NCBI RefSeq assembly: GCF_901933205.1
Contig: NC_044591.1
Span: 1,399,501-1,463,500 of the forward strand
Source: Camarhynchus parvulus
Lineage: Eukaryota; Chordata; Aves; Passeriformes; Thraupidae
DNA length: 64,000 nucleotides
Direction: 5' to 3'
Positions 25,707 through 38,800 of the stretch are shown piece after piece (position 1 is the first letter of the stretch; every line of letters begins with the position of its first letter). Position numbers and translations under genes: made by a program. The notes under the pieces were generated by a model, which had not been told where the DNA came from, made no database searches, and worked only from the letters and a program-made list of their open reading frames with translations.

Positions 25707-26316
25707 TGCTGGGGAAGATGAAATGGGAAAGCCTTATAAATATGATTGTCTGGCAAAAGATTTTGAGAATATAGAAACTATAAGCGAGATTGAAATGAAA
25801 GCAAGCTTTGAGATACCTCAGTTACTGAACAATGGGAAAACAATGGTGTGGCTGGCTGAAGGCAATCCCCTTGTGATGGAACAACACCCTCTGCTTGCAC
25901 ACAGCTCCAAGGGTCAGAGCAGACCCTACAGCTTGGCAGAAGGAGTCCAAAGAGGAGTTTTTAGGGTTTAAAATGTAACACAGTATGGTAATGTAGTGAT
26001 TCTTACAGGCTGTATGTAAATGCTCTAGGATTTGTATCTTGTACTAGATTGGTTAGTGAGAATCAGAATATTCAACACAGAAGAAGATTTCTTGTATTGT
26101 AACGAGAACCTCACACTCTTACCCTTTTACTCTCTTACCCCTTTTGCTCTCTTACCCTCTCATCCTCTCTCCCCCTCTCCTCTCTCAGCCTGCTCTGAGC
26201 TGTGCTGGCAGCTCCCAGCAGGGCCCTGCACTTGGCCCTTTGCAATAAAGCCCAAGTTCCAGACCTGGCTGCAGAGATCTCCCATCCCTGTCCATCCCCC
26301 CCCCAGCGCTCCTGCA
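25707..26316 (+). mobile_element. Solo LTR, family A, with intact 6-bp target duplication
   Basis: A 610-bp element begins TGCTGGGGAAGATGAAAT and ends GCTCCTGCA. It is flanked by CAAGCC at 25701-25706 and 26317-26322. CAATAAAG near 26242 is the likely polyadenylation signal. A second copy lies at 17429-18060. Confidence 0.87.
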
Positions 26317-27042
26317 CAAGCCCCCCAGGGCCAGCGCCCCTCCCACCACCTGCAGCCACACAGCAGCACCTGAACCCAGGGATGTTCCATCTCCTCCCAC
26401 CCCAGCACTCGGACAAATCCCCCATTTTTGGGAAAAACTGAATCCATCCTGTTGTGCAGCACTGAACTGTGCAATGAAATGTGCACGGGCTGAGCTCAGC
26501 TCTTAGAATGGAACCTGCACAAGGCTCAGAACGCTCAACATCCTCTCTCATAAAAGGCTTTATTTACTTTCTGATTCCGTGAGTAAATGCTGTCTATAAA
26601 TAGCCCTCCCTGCCCAGCCACGCTGCTGTTATCACCTCAGTCACTGGGAAAGGCCCTGATAAGACCAAGTGATAATAGATGGGGATCACCCTTCTGTGGA
26701 AAGGAACCTGCTGGAATTCATTACTGCACGATTTTCACTCCCCTCTGCAGCTCTTCAGCCTGAAGCAGCAAAAATAATGGAGTGCCCATGCCCTCCTCAC
26801 CTTGTCTTTGGGTTTATCTCCCTTTTCCACCACATCCTTTAGGAACCAGCCTCAAAACAGAGCCAAACTCAAAACTGAGAGCTCGGCTCACCCTAATCTC
26901 TGTCCCAGCCCTAAATACTTTTACTGAACCCACTAAAGAACAAAGAAAACAATGAGATAAAGCTTATCTGCTCCCAGCAGTCAGGAGCACAGGTGGAATA
27001 CACACCTAGGGCACAGCAAAGCCTCCCAACACTGCCCTACAC

Positions 27043-27705
27043 ATGCATTATCTCTGTGTGAAGAGCTTTATGACCTTTGTAAAAGTAAATATATTTAAGT
27101 GCAGCTTTTATGTGCAGTGTGGAGGTTCTGACCTCCAAAGAAATAAACTTTTCTTCAAGGGCTCCGCTGCCACTGGAGGGAATGCACAGAACTCCTACAG
27201 TGCTCCTATGGATCCATTATCTACATTTCCAGGGTTTTATTGCCTTTGAAAATGTAAATATATTGAAGGGTAGCTTTCATGTGCAGTGTCAGGGTTGTAA
27301 GAACACGAGGATTAAGCAAGGGAAGAAATAAAAAGCTCTTCAAGGGCTCCGAAGACACTTGAGGAACACACAACACTCCCAAGAGTGCTCCTATGGATCC
27401 ATTCCCTTATCTGCATTTGGAGAGCTTGATTACCTTTGAAAATGTAAATATACTTTCTGTGCAGTGCCAAGATTGCAACAACACAAATGTTAACAGAGGG
27501 TAAGAAATAAACTGCCCTTCAAGGGCTCCGATGGCCTTGAGGAACCCCAGCACCCCTGCAGAGCTCCTGCAGATCCAGTCCCACATCTGCATTTAGAGTT
27601 TTACTGCCTTCACAAAGGTAAAGATATTTAATGTGCTGTGCCACAATTGTAACAACACAAATGTTAGCAGAAGGTAAGAAACAAACTGTTCTTCAGGGGC
27701 TGCAT
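27043..27705 (+). repeat. Four-unit tandem repeat of about 174-185 bp
   Basis: The phrase CTTCAAGGGCTCCG recurs at 27156, 27341, 27520 and (decayed) 27694. Each unit also carries AAAATGTAAATATATT-like, GTGCAGTG and AAATAAAC blocks. Satellite-like unit length; no coding potential. Confidence 0.9.
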
Positions 27706-28119
27706 GGCACCTGAACACCCACAGGCTCCCCAGGAACAGAATGTGCCCTGCTCAGGCTGCCCTCATCACCTCTGGAGCTCAGGGCTTCCAGTTCATCATG
27801 GGGACTACAGAATCACCATTAACTACAGCACCCTGCCATTGAGAGGGATGCAAATGAATAAAGGTCACAGCAGGGGTATAAAATTCAAGATGAGGCATTT
27901 TTAAATATTTATATAAAGGCAGAACGGTCTCCAATTCACACAAACAAACCAGGTGCTTTTGCTGCCTCGGTTGCACAGATCTCCAAGAACTGGAGTTGTT
28001 TAGTACTTGAATTGTTAGCAGTGGGGGACATAAACAGCCCGGGCAGGGGCAGCCCTGGGGTATTTGTAGAGGGGAAGGGATGGGCAGCAGCAGAGTTCCA
28101 GTACAGACTTGGTTTTCAT

Positions 28120-28545
28120 GGAAAACCAGACTGGTTTGGGTTGGAGAGAGCTTAAAGCTGATCCAGGGTCACCCCTGCCATGGCAGGGACACCTTCCCCT
28201 GTCCCAGGGTGTTCCAGCCTGGCCGTGGGCACTGCCAGGGATCCAGGGGCAGCCCCAGCTGCTCTGGGCAGCCTGTGCCAGGGCCTGCCCACCCTCACCC
28301 TTTTGGGAAGGATTCCTCCCCAAAATCCCATCTAAACTGTCCCTCTTTGTTTAAAACCATTTCCTGTCCTGCCCCTCCGTCCCTTGTAAATCATCCCAGC
28401 CCACACTTCCTGCAGCTCCCTCAGGCACTGAAAGGCCACAATTAGGTCACTCCAGAGCTTCTCCAGGATGAACAATCCCAATTCTCCCAGCCTTCCCCCA
28501 CTGTGCCAGGCCAGGAACAGGGCTGGAGTGGCTGAGGCAGTGACC
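28120..28545 (-). mobile_element. CR1 LINE, 3' end, longest fragment in the window
   Basis: About 425 bp of CR1 3' region in reverse: GGTTTGGGTTGGAGAGAGC through CCATGGCAGGGACACC, GGCAGCCTGTGCCAGGGCCT, then AAACCATTTCCTGTCCTGCC and GGCACTGAAAGGCCACAATT. No ORF retained. Confidence 0.88.
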
Positions 28546-28954
28546 TCATTCCCCTGCCCCACAATCACAGGAGGATGGAGCTGAGTCACGGACCCAATCC
28601 CCCCAGGGAACAAACCCCTGCCCCCAGGCCTGGAGCTCAATCTCACTGGGAGTTTTAGAGGAGAAAGAGCAAACTGGAATTAATGCTCCGCTGAAAGCTG
28701 GGAAAAGGAAATGCTCTGCCTTTGGAAACAGAGGAACATTCCTTTAGGGCTGAAACAAACCCAGAGCAGCTCAGTGCTGCTCCACACCAGGCTCCCACTC
28801 TCCCCTCCATCAAATAATAAGTGGAAAAAACAGTGAATTCCTTCTTCCAGCCACCAAAAGGGAGCAGGGAAGAGCCTGCCTGCATTGCACATGCACTGAG
28901 AGAGGGATCCCCTGGCCCCGAGGGAAACCCCAAAGGGAAACCCCAAAGGGAGAG

Positions 28955-29136
28955 TGTTGTTAGTTGTAAGATGTTTACAAGAAGGGTGTTTCTCCTAGTG
29001 TAAAAAGTAGTGATTGAAGACCAGTCAACTCCACCTTTATCATAGCTATCTATAAAAGAATGTGTGGTTTCTAATAAACTCAACATTTTACCTTCTGAGA
29101 CTTCATAAATCACTTTGTTCACCCATCCTCGATGCA
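28955..29136 (+). mobile_element. Possible short LTR remnant
   Basis: TGTTGTTAGTTGTAAGATG start, TATAAAAGAATG box near 29050, AATAAACTC near 29074 and an end near GATGCA give the order of signals expected in an LTR. No second copy in the window, so this is tentative. Confidence 0.4.
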
Positions 29137-29139
29137 CTA

Positions 29140-31285
29140 ACAACACGAGGGGAGGGGGAGGAAGGAGAAGGGGTTGATTTGCAGATTTCTCTGTGCTCCC
29201 CCGGGGCAGGCAGCCCCTCTGCATGCGGGACAGCATGCCCAGGGTGACTTTGTCCCTGAACAGGGAAAGGGAAAGCTGCTCTCCTGCTGCCAGCCAGCAG
29301 CTCTGCGCCAGGGGGGAATACAGATTAGCAGGAACACGTTTTCCAGGCCATTAGGGAATTTTTAACTGCTCTGCACTCCACATTTCTCCCTTTCATGAAA
29401 CAAAATAATAAAAAAAGAGAGGGGGGGAAAAATTTAAAAATAAAAAACCCCAATTTTTTAACAAGTAAATAAATAAATAGAAATTGCAGAAAGAGCCAAA
29501 GGTGAGGTGATTCTGGCATAGTCATTTGGGGAAAAAAATTGACAGAAGAGTTGGAAAATATTCCAGACTGCCCAATGCTTCAGCATATGGAAGAGAAGGA
29601 AATAAAGTTTTCTCTTCTGCCTGCGAGAGGGGGGATTTCTTGTAGCAGTTTTAACGACAGCAGCTGTTTGAAATATTAAATATTGACATTACAATATCCC
29701 CACTGTGATTCAATATTAATGCCCCCCCTGCCTATTTATGGAATTCAGTAAATTTCCACCAATGCCTGGTTTTCTCTTTAACCAGATGTGACTCGCCAGG
29801 GTCAAATTCTGGGACTGATCTGACACGGGCCTGCTCAATTTCAATTCTGTGCTCTGTGGCAGAGGGAGCTCCATTTATAAAAAATAAATAAAATGGTATA
29901 TAAAATGGCATCGTTGTATTTTGTCCCCTCAGAGGCAGATTTTACCTGTAAGAATGCACAGGCACAGACTCTTGCAGTGGAATCCCAGGTTTGGAACCAG
30001 TCCTGAGGCAGGATCCTTTGATCTCGGGCTCCAGCCTGAGTCACTGCATTGAAGGCAAGGGGGATGCTGTAAATCATCACTTCCTTCAGCATTCCCTGCC
30101 TGAGCGAGCCACTGCAAATTACCAACTTCCCTTGCCCACATGAAGAGGAGCAAGTTAATTCCTCCTCTTTTTAGTCCAGGATCTTGGAGCTGTCAGGTTT
30201 TCCAGCCCTTTTCCAGGCGCTGATGTCTGTGCACACACAGCAAACAAAGGCAGGCACCCCTGAGCGCCCAAAGCACCAAACACAGAGCTCTGGATGAAAC
30301 TCACCTGCTCCCAAACCCTGAAGAGGGGGAAATTTTAAGTGGTTTGGGAAATTTTAAGTGGTTTGTCCACAGAACCAAGAGATTTGGGAAGTTACATGGA
30401 ACTGAGGTGCAGGCTGTAACACCGAGCCTTGTTTCTGACTGGATTTCAGTGCAAATTCAGAACAAACCCCCTGAAATGAGCAGCACATTGGAGATTAAAC
30501 CCAGCAGCAGTGCAAGGCTCTGATCACACACAGGGCAATTCCACCTCAAAGCAAGGAATGGTGCTGCTCCCAGGCAGGAATAGCCAAAAAGGGACCCCCT
30601 GAAGCTGTCCCCAGTGAGAAGGAGCAGCCCAGGCACAAAGAGCCAACATGACCTGGGGAGTCCCAAAGTGCCCTTGGAAAGGGCTCCAAATGAGCCAGGT
30701 CTGGGGGAAGTGGGGCACAGGGAGCCAGAGGAGTCACATGGAGCAGTGCTGGATGCAGGGACAAAGGGCTGCAGGGACTCTGCTGGGATTTCAGCGCTGG
30801 CCTGGCTCCCTAACGAGCTGGGCACTTCGTTAGCGGGCACAGAGCTCCATTCTGTGCCAGCCCTCCCCTCCTGCAGCACCAGAGCCACAGCTGATGTCAT
30901 TTCTGCACAGGGAGCAGCAGCACTCACAGCAGGGGCACAGGAGAGGCTCCCAGGCCTTCGAAACCACGGCTGAGAATTTCATTTTTAACATTTTTAATTT
31001 TCCAAACACAGCACCGTTGTAATGCAGTGGTGGTAAAAATGTGCCTGTGCCCCAGCTGCCACAGCACTGCAGAATGTCAGGGAACCTTTCCCAGGTTTCC
31101 TGAAGTCAGGTAAATCACCTGGAAAAATCCAGGTTTCATTTGAAGCAGGATGATCTGATAATCAGGATAATCTGATAATCTGATGATCCAGGACCAGAAG
31201 AGCTCCTGGACAAGGTGACACCAGGGCTTAGGAAACACCAGACAAGTTCTTGATTTCTTTGGCATCAAAACCAGACCCCACCCTC
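29140..31285. other. IFFO2 intron 1, unique stretch
   Basis: Contains A-rich runs (29400-29480) but no recognised element; short ORFs are shadows. Confidence 0.5.
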
Positions 31286-31289
31286 CCAC

Positions 31290-31510
31290 ACGATCCCTTC
31301 AGCATCAGCAGGCAGCCAAAACATCCCCAGGTGCCACATCCACACCGTTTTTGAACATGCCCATGGATGGTGACGCCACCACTCCCTGGGCAGCCTCTGC
31401 CAGGGCTTTGGGAGCTTTTCCATGAGGAAATTTTCCCTTTACCCAATCCAAACCTCTGCTGGTGCCACACAAGGCTGTTTCCTGTCACTGCTCCCTGGGA
31501 GCAGAGCCTG
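31290..31510 (-). mobile_element. CR1 LINE fragment of a diverged subfamily
   Basis: ATGGTGACGCCACCACTCCC, GGGCAGCCTCTGCCAGGGCT, ATGAGGAAATTTTCCC and a CTGTTTCCTGTCACTGC-like run follow the CR1 order in reverse, but with a variant 3' end. Confidence 0.6.
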
Positions 31511-31664
31511 ACCCAAATTAAGGCATTTTTGACAATATATTTGAAATTCAAGAAGCTCTCAGTGTGCCCAGGCTGTTGTCCTACTACAACAATATTTTTG
31601 TCCCTTATTCCAAATTTATCATGAAGTGGAGGCAAATTGCTTCCCTTCAGATGTAAGAGTGGGA

Positions 31665-31850
31665 GGTTCAAGGTTAGAAATGCGAGAAAAACACACTCAG
31701 CTGTGGCTGCCCCGGATCCCTGGCAGTGCCCAAGGCCAGGCTGGACAGGGCTGGGACAGTGGGACGTGGCCCTGCCATGGCAGAGGGTTTGGAATTGGAT
31801 CTTTAAGGGCCCTTCCAACCCAAACCACCCCGTGATTCCATGATTTCCCT
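31665..31850 (+). mobile_element. CR1 LINE, 3' end fragment
   Basis: CCCTGGCAGTGCCCAAGGCC, CCATGGCAGAGGG, GGATCTTTAAGGGCCCTTCC and CCCGTGATTCCATGATT. It is converging with the fragment at 31290-31510. Confidence 0.85.
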
Positions 31851-32094
31851 GCTTCCCAAGCCAGATCAGTCTCATGCCATTTCTTATAATTTATTGCCTT
31901 TTATTATCACTTCTCACTAATCCCTTCAGGGCTCTTGGAGCAAGGTAATTTTTAATAGGAAGAGGTCACAAAGCTACGCAGGAGTTTCAGCCACTCTGAA
32001 CAGTGCACACACAGACACTGTTAAGCTTTTAAACTTCAAAAAAAAACCTGGAAGAAATCTCTTCCTTTCTCATACAACCACACACAAAAAAAGA

Positions 32095-32325
32095 GTTTGT
32101 TTTAAAAGAGTTGGTTTTAAAAGAGTTGGTTTTAAAGGGGCTGGTTTTAAAGGGGCTGGTTTTAAAGGGGCTGGTTTTAAAGGGGCTGGTTTTAAAAGGA
32201 AGCTGGTTTTAAAAGGAGCTGGTTTTAAAAGGAGCTGGTTTTAAAGGGGCTGGTTTTAAAAGGGGCTGGTTTTAAAGGGGCTGGTTTTAAAGGGGCTGGT
32301 TTTAAAGGGGCTGGTTTTAAACACC
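32095..32325 (+). repeat. 15-17 bp minisatellite GGTTTTAAAGGGGCT
   Basis: About 14 units, with a run of GGTTTTAAAAGGAGCT variants in the middle. Borders a CR1 end. Confidence 0.95.
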
Positions 32326-32334
32326 CAAGATGGA

Positions 32335-32430
32335 GATTTAGAATCAGAATATCCCAAGCTGGAAGGGACCCACAGGGCCCCTGCAGGACTAAAATACAAC
32401 ATCCTGTGAGTATTTCTAGCACAGAAAAAA
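32335..32430 (-). mobile_element. CR1 LINE, extreme 3' end
   Basis: AGAATCAGAATATCCCAAGC then TGGAAGGGACCCACAGGGCC matches a CR1 terminus in reverse. It abuts the TTTTAAAGGGGCTGG minisatellite. Confidence 0.7.
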
Positions 32431-32459
32431 GTAAACTTAGTCAGAGAAAAGCAGATGCA

Positions 32460-34190
32460 GGAAACCAAGCCGAGAGCTGGCAGAGCAGCACCACAAAGGC
32501 TGAGCCATAAAAAGCAGCTGCTGAGCTGGAGGTGGCTGCAGAGCCTCCCCTGGCCCCAGGTCCAGCACTCCAGAGGCATCTCTGCTCCAAAGCCCAGGAG
32601 AGGAGCTGGAATTCACTGGTTATCGCTGGTTCCTGTGTTTGCTTCCACCTCAGCCCACACTGCAGCAGCACCTGGGGAGATTCTTTGGGTTTAAGATCTG
32701 AGCTGTGTGAGGGGTTTGCTCCCAGAGCTACTCAGAGCTGAGCTGTGCTCTGAAAATCTGGGGTTTTATTGCCTTCAGAAAGCCCAGAGTGAGTCACAGG
32801 AGGAATCAAAAGGTAAATTCAACTTACACACACACAGTCCTGTGGTTCTCCTACAGCAGGGGAAGCTTCTTGAGAAACAAGGAGAAGTTTTTTCCTTTAA
32901 AACTCCAACCACAACACGAGGGGGGGCGGGATTTTTCTCCTCACTGAGTTCATCTACAAACTCATTATGTTAATTCTAATTTAAAGACAAAGTTCAGAAC
33001 AACAGCAGCTCCTTCAAGTCACTCATAACACACTCAGCCCTCCCATTACAAACCAGTTGAAGGCACACACAGAAACTTCTTTGTCTATTAAATTTTCCAA
33101 GCACAGCCCCAACCCCAGCGTGGAGCACTGCTAGAAATCAGGATCAAAGAGAAACACCCTCCCCTCCCCACAAACCTTCTCCTGCATCCCTACAACCCAG
33201 AAGTCCCAGTTTCCAGCTGGAAAAAAAGAAATAAACCTGAGATTTGTGAGAGATACCGCGTGCACCCTAAATGTGTGTCTCTGCAGCAGCATTTTTGAAG
33301 GAAAGATGGAGTTATTTAGGGAAATATTTCTCTTATGGGGCTTCACAAGCAGTGCCACTTTCCACCCAGCAATTACAACTGGATATTTGTGCCACACAGC
33401 CAAGGGTTTTTTTTCAAATCAGGCAATTTTATCCCTTCTCCACAAGGAAAACTGATGTTCTCCCAGGCCAGGGAAAAAGGGGCTTTTCAAGCCTGAGTCT
33501 CAGGTTTCAGCAGAGCCAGCATTTAATATCAAACTTCACATCTTGTAAGAGGCAGCCAAAAAATCCCCCAGACCAGGGATTTTCCACTACTCTGGAAGCG
33601 GTGGAAAATCCGGAATTTCTGTGAAAAGCCACATTGAAAAAATAATTATCCCTCTAAAACAGAAAAAGAAAAGCAGGAACAGCAGAATTAAAGAGGTGGC
33701 TTTCCACAGAGATTGTTCCTGCCATCCCTGTGACCAATGGAGGCAGGGACAGGTCTGCCACGCTGGTTACATTCCTCCAGGGGGATGAAAAAATTATTTG
33801 TTTTTGATTGGGTCTATGCAGAACATTTGCATCTTGTTACCGCTGATATTTTAGCCTTAAAAGTTCTCAGACATTCCTCCAGGGCTTATCTTAAGCACAT
33901 TTTTATTAAGTTCCCTTCTCTAAAAAAAACAAGCTCCACTGAGTTTTGACACGCGCTGCCTTTGACAATGATAATCTTTGTCCTTCCCAGCTGCAGCAAA
34001 TTTAAGATAATCTCTTTTCCAAGTGGACTTTATTAATCTTGCCAGTGAAATACCATCCTGAGGTAAAACAATTATTTCCAGTTCAACCCTTAGTACCAGC
34101 TAAGCCGGTGCTGGAAAAGACAACCAACATCTGGCAGACTCAATATCTGCAGCAATTAAGAGTAATCGTGGAACCATAAATATACAAATC
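32460..34190. other. IFFO2 intron 1, unique stretch with possible conserved element
   Basis: No repeats recognised. 33930-34170 is AT-rich and orderly (TTTGACAATGATAATCTTTG, AAGATAATCTCTTTTCC), with SOX- and GATA-type cores, and is a candidate regulatory element. Confidence 0.45.
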
Positions 34191-34254
34191 TGTGCTGGGG
34201 CTGGGCTCGGGGACAGCCACCGAGGGAGGGAACGGCTGCAGCCAGCTGGGCGGG

Positions 34255-35705
34255 CCACACGCAGGGACACTGGCACTGGGACACGGCCACTGGCACTGGG
34301 GCACTGTCATTGTCACAACTGCGCTGCCACTGGGACACTGCCATTGTCACTGTCACTGGGGCACTGCCACTGGGACACTGTCCTTGTCACACCTGCACTG
34401 CCACTGCCACTGGGGCACTGTCATTGTCACACCTGCACTGCCGCTGTCACCGTCACAGGGGTACTGCCACTGCCACTGTCACACCTGCAATGCCACCGTC
34501 ATACAGGTACTGTCACACCATTGTCACTGGGGCACTGCCACTTTCACAGCAGTACTGTCACTGTCACACCTGCGGTGCCACTGTCACAGGGGCACTGTCA
34601 CACCTGCACTGTCACTGCCACTGGGGCACTGTCATTGTCACACCTGCACTGCCACTGTCACTGGGGCACTGTCACTGTCACAGATGCACCGCCACTCTCA
34701 CAGCAGCACCATCACTGTCACATCTACACTGCCACTGTCACCATCACAGCAGAACTGTCACTGTCACACCTGCACAGCCACTGTCACCATCACAGCAGCA
34801 CCATCACTGTCACACCTGCACTGCCACTGTCACCATCACAGCAGAACGTACGTCACACCTGCACGCACTGTCACCATCACAGCACTTCACTGTCACACCT
34901 GCACTGCACTACCATCACAATTACTTACCTGCACGCACTGTCACCATCACAGCAGCACCATCACTGTCACACCTGCACAGCCACTGTCACCAACACAGCA
35001 GGACTGCCACTGTCACACCTGCACTGCCACTGTCACCATCACAGCAGAACTGTCACTGTCACACCTGCACTGCCACTGTCACCATCACAGCAGAACTATC
35101 ACTGTCACACCTGCACAGCCACTGTCACCATCACAGCAGCACCATCACTGTCACACCTGCACAGCCACTGTCACCAACACAGCAGGACTGCCACTGTCAC
35201 ACCTGCACTGCCGTTGTCACCATCACAGCAGGACTGCCACTGTCACACCTGCACAGCCACTGTCACCAACACAGCAGCACCGTCACTGTCACACCTGCAC
35301 TGCCACTGTCACATCTACACTGCCACTGTCACCATCACAGCAGAACTGTCACTGTCACACCTGCACAGCCACTGTCACCAACACAGCAGCACCATCACTG
35401 TCACACCTGCACTGCCACTGTCACCATCACAGCAGCACTGTCACACCTGCGCTGCCACTGTCACCATCACAGCAGCACCATCACTGTCACACCTGCACTG
35501 CCGCTGTCACCATCACAGCAGCACCGTCACTGTCACACCTGCGCTGCCGCTGTCACCATCACAGCAGCACTGTCACACCTGCACTGCTGCTGTCACCACC
35601 ACCATCAGAGCAGCACCACCACTGCCACACCTGCACTGTCACCGTCACAGCACCATCATCACTGTCACCGTCACAGCACCACCGCCACTGTCACTGTCCC
35701 CACGC
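34255..35705 (+). repeat. Largest minisatellite: about 1.45 kb, 46-bp core period
   Basis: CACTGTCACACCTGCACTGC and CACCATCACAGCAGCACC alternate; several adjacent units are exactly 46 bp apart (34944 to 34990). Three forward frames stay open for 450-540 codons and encode the same His/Thr/Cys-rich repeat, which shows that the openness comes from the repeat unit. Confidence 0.96.
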
Positions 35706-35819
35706 TCTCTCGGACGGTGACAGCTCAGCCCAGGGAGCCGGGGTGGGGACAGTCCCGGCCACCACCGCCACACCTCGCACGTGTCACAGCAGAGCCCCCT
35801 CGGTCAGTGATTAACAAGA

Positions 35820-38800
35820 ATTAACTAATTGAGGCGAGAATCCCGCTGTTCTCCCCAGAGCCCTCCCTGCGGTGCCCCGGGGCTGTTGAGGCTCCCGAGT
35901 GTCCCAAAATGGGGACAGAGATCCCCAAAGGAGCCGGGCCAGGGCTGGGCTCGCCCCGGCCGCTCCCCCAAAGCAGATAAAGATAAAAGCAGATAAAGAT
36001 AAAAGCAGATTTTTCTCCTGAGTAACCTGAGGGGACCAGCCCCAAACGCAGGGATACAGAGCCTGGATCCCAGCCCTGCTCCTGGAGGAGCCGCTCTGCT
36101 CGGGCTCACCCCCGAGCACCTGAAGCACCACGGCTGATTATTATCATTATCATTATTATTATTACCATTATTAGTATTCTGCCTAGAAAAAAAAAATCAC
36201 TTCACCTGAGTGTTTTAAATTTAAAAATGTTACTCTGCTCCGTTTGCAATTAGCTGTCCCTGAATGTGTTTTTTATTGAGCTGCTTCGACTGCAAAAGTG
36301 CAATTTTGCAAAAACGCAATTTTGTTTTTTCCTGCTAAAAGGGTAACAAGAGGTAAAAAATGACAAAAGATCTGATAGATAAACAATAAATTATCTGATT
36401 TGGAGTCAGATCTATGTCCAAAAGCTCTTCTAAATGCAAGCATAGCTGGAAAAAAATAAAGAAAATTAATCTAACTTCATTTTTCCTCTAAAACTCCTCC
36501 AGTTGTTGACTCCCTCACTGAAGTCATAATCTGGTGTAAAATCATGATTGATCATTACTAAAAAAAATATGAGATTAAGGCAGCACAATAAGTAGAAAAT
36601 GTGCAAATTTATACATCATTTGAGAAAAATATCATCACCTGGAGGAAAAAGCAAAATCAGTTGTGGACTGAAATATCTGCTGGGTTCCTCATTTTGCTTC
36701 AGATACAAACAAAAGCCAGGGTAAAATATGATCAGTGTGCTCGACTGACAATGCCCTCTCCGAGCTCCAGTTTGTGGTGTTACAACGTCCAAGGAAAATT
36801 ATTTGAGGGGAGGGAACAAAGAAATTCACCAAATTTCCCCCAAATGAAGCCACTGCTAATCCCAGAAACTGCACAGGCAGAATTCCATTGGCAAGAACAT
36901 CCTGGATGATTCAATGGCAAGAACATCCCATTATTTCACAGCAGCAAGGCTGCTTTTCCTTTAAAAGAAAGGAAACAAAAGGGGTTATTTCCCTTCTGGG
37001 TTGCACCCCTGCCTTTCCCAGTTCCCAGGTGGGACATCAACAACACCAGAGACATCCCAGGTGAGCTGCACACCCAGCACTGCCCTTCCATCCCCTGCCT
37101 GGCTTTTCCTCACAGCCAAATACTTCAAGCCACAAACATTTGGTAGCCACAACCTCCTGGACCAAGTGGCCACCCTGGAAAGGGGGAAAAGGCTCCCTCG
37201 CCCCAGGAGATAAATGGAATTATCACTGTCTGCTTAAGGCTGTTTGGCTATGGGCTGGTGGCTCCACAAAGGCTGTGGGCTCTGCTGGCTCTCAGACTGA
37301 GCAATAAAAAGTTCTTTTCCTTTTCCTTCCTTCTTTCCCTGGTCACACACCTGGGCTGGGAGCCTGTGCTGGTGCCCAGCGCTCCATAAACCCCAAGAGC
37401 CCCAGCAGGAGAGAGGCACAAGGCTCCTTCTGTTCCACCTGGAGCTCTTTGGGCTCCCTAAATAAACCCAGAGCATCCAAGGGATCCCAGCAGGGTGAGG
37501 GAACCCCAACGAGGGCATTTAGAGCTGGCACACACACACAGAGGTGCCAGGGCAGCCCAGCCCTGCAGGGCGGCCGACAAAGCCTGCAGCACCCAGAGCC
37601 CAGGGCATGGAGCCCAGGAGGAATTCTCACAGCTCAGTCCTGCTCCCTGAGCTCGCCCAAGGCAGCTCAAGCCCCAGAGGAAAAAGCCAAACCCCCAAAA
37701 CCAAGGGTGTGCTGTCCATGTGGCACCGAAGGTCACAGAACAGTGACCAACTCCAGTTCCAGAGAAACGAGCATGCATCAAACCCACACTGCAGACACAA
37801 CACCACCAACGTGCGATGGAACGTGTTGATACCTGTTAATTACTTCTATTTTCCCCACAAGGAAAACACCTTTCAAGGGCAAGAATAAGATCTGAGGTTC
37901 CCCTTTGCTCTGCTGAATTCATCTGGTTTATGCAACCCCCGAGTGTGCAAGAACACAGACTGAGGGGAAAACGTGCTTTACACAAGTGAGTAAAAGCAGA
38001 AAAATCAACTTCGTATCAGCAGAAAGGCTGAACCTCAAGGCCCACAAGTCCCCTCTTCCTCCAGAAGCAGGAATAAATCAAATATCCACGGAAAAAGGAG
38101 AAGCAGCCCCCAGTTTTGGTGACACAACCCACACCCCACATGCTGTGGGATCCCCTTTCCCCGTCCAGCATCACTTTTTGTGCTCCCTGCTCCTCCCATT
38201 CCTCGGGACCGGCCACAGAAACCAAAACCAGCCCGAGCCACCACGGCAGCCACGACTGCGGGCTGGGAAACGGAGAGCAGCTCCTTTCTCCAGCCACAGC
38301 AGGGACACAGCACCCGAGGCACCGGCCAGGGAGCCGCTGGGCACCAAACCCGCCCAGGAAATGTCCGTGAGCTGATTCCAGGTTGTTACAAAAGCTGACC
38401 CGAGTGTGCAGGGAGCTCACTGCAGTCTGCAAAGCCGGGCAGGAGGGACCCGGCCCCGCTCCGCAGGCCACGGAGCCGGGAAATAATGCGGGAAATAATG
38501 CGGGAAATGAGGACGGATAAGGGGGGTTCTGCAGGGAAAACCCCGGCCCTGTGAGCAGGAAATGCGTTTTGAGGCTAAAACCGCCCAAACTGCAGCCGGG
38601 AGAGCGCACGGCAGCCCCGAAGGACAGCAGCTCCTCAGACAATGCAGGAATCTCCTGCAGAAGCCCAAGTACATTTTTTTCCCCTCTGGCCTCCATCTCT
38701 GCCACACCGAACAGCGATCCACGGGAACGCCATCCGTCACCATTCCACCCCAACCCACAGGCCAGGGGACACCTCCAGACCCGCCGGCCTTACAAAGGCT

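Noticed and set aside
28655..29236. 193-codon minus frame
   Set aside because: Crosses a possible LTR remnant and unique sequence; no domain, weak codon pattern.
34192..35824. Open frames of 540, 504 and 458 codons on plus
   Set aside because: All three frames encode the same cyclic peptide of a 46-bp minisatellite; no family similarity, no splice or promoter context.
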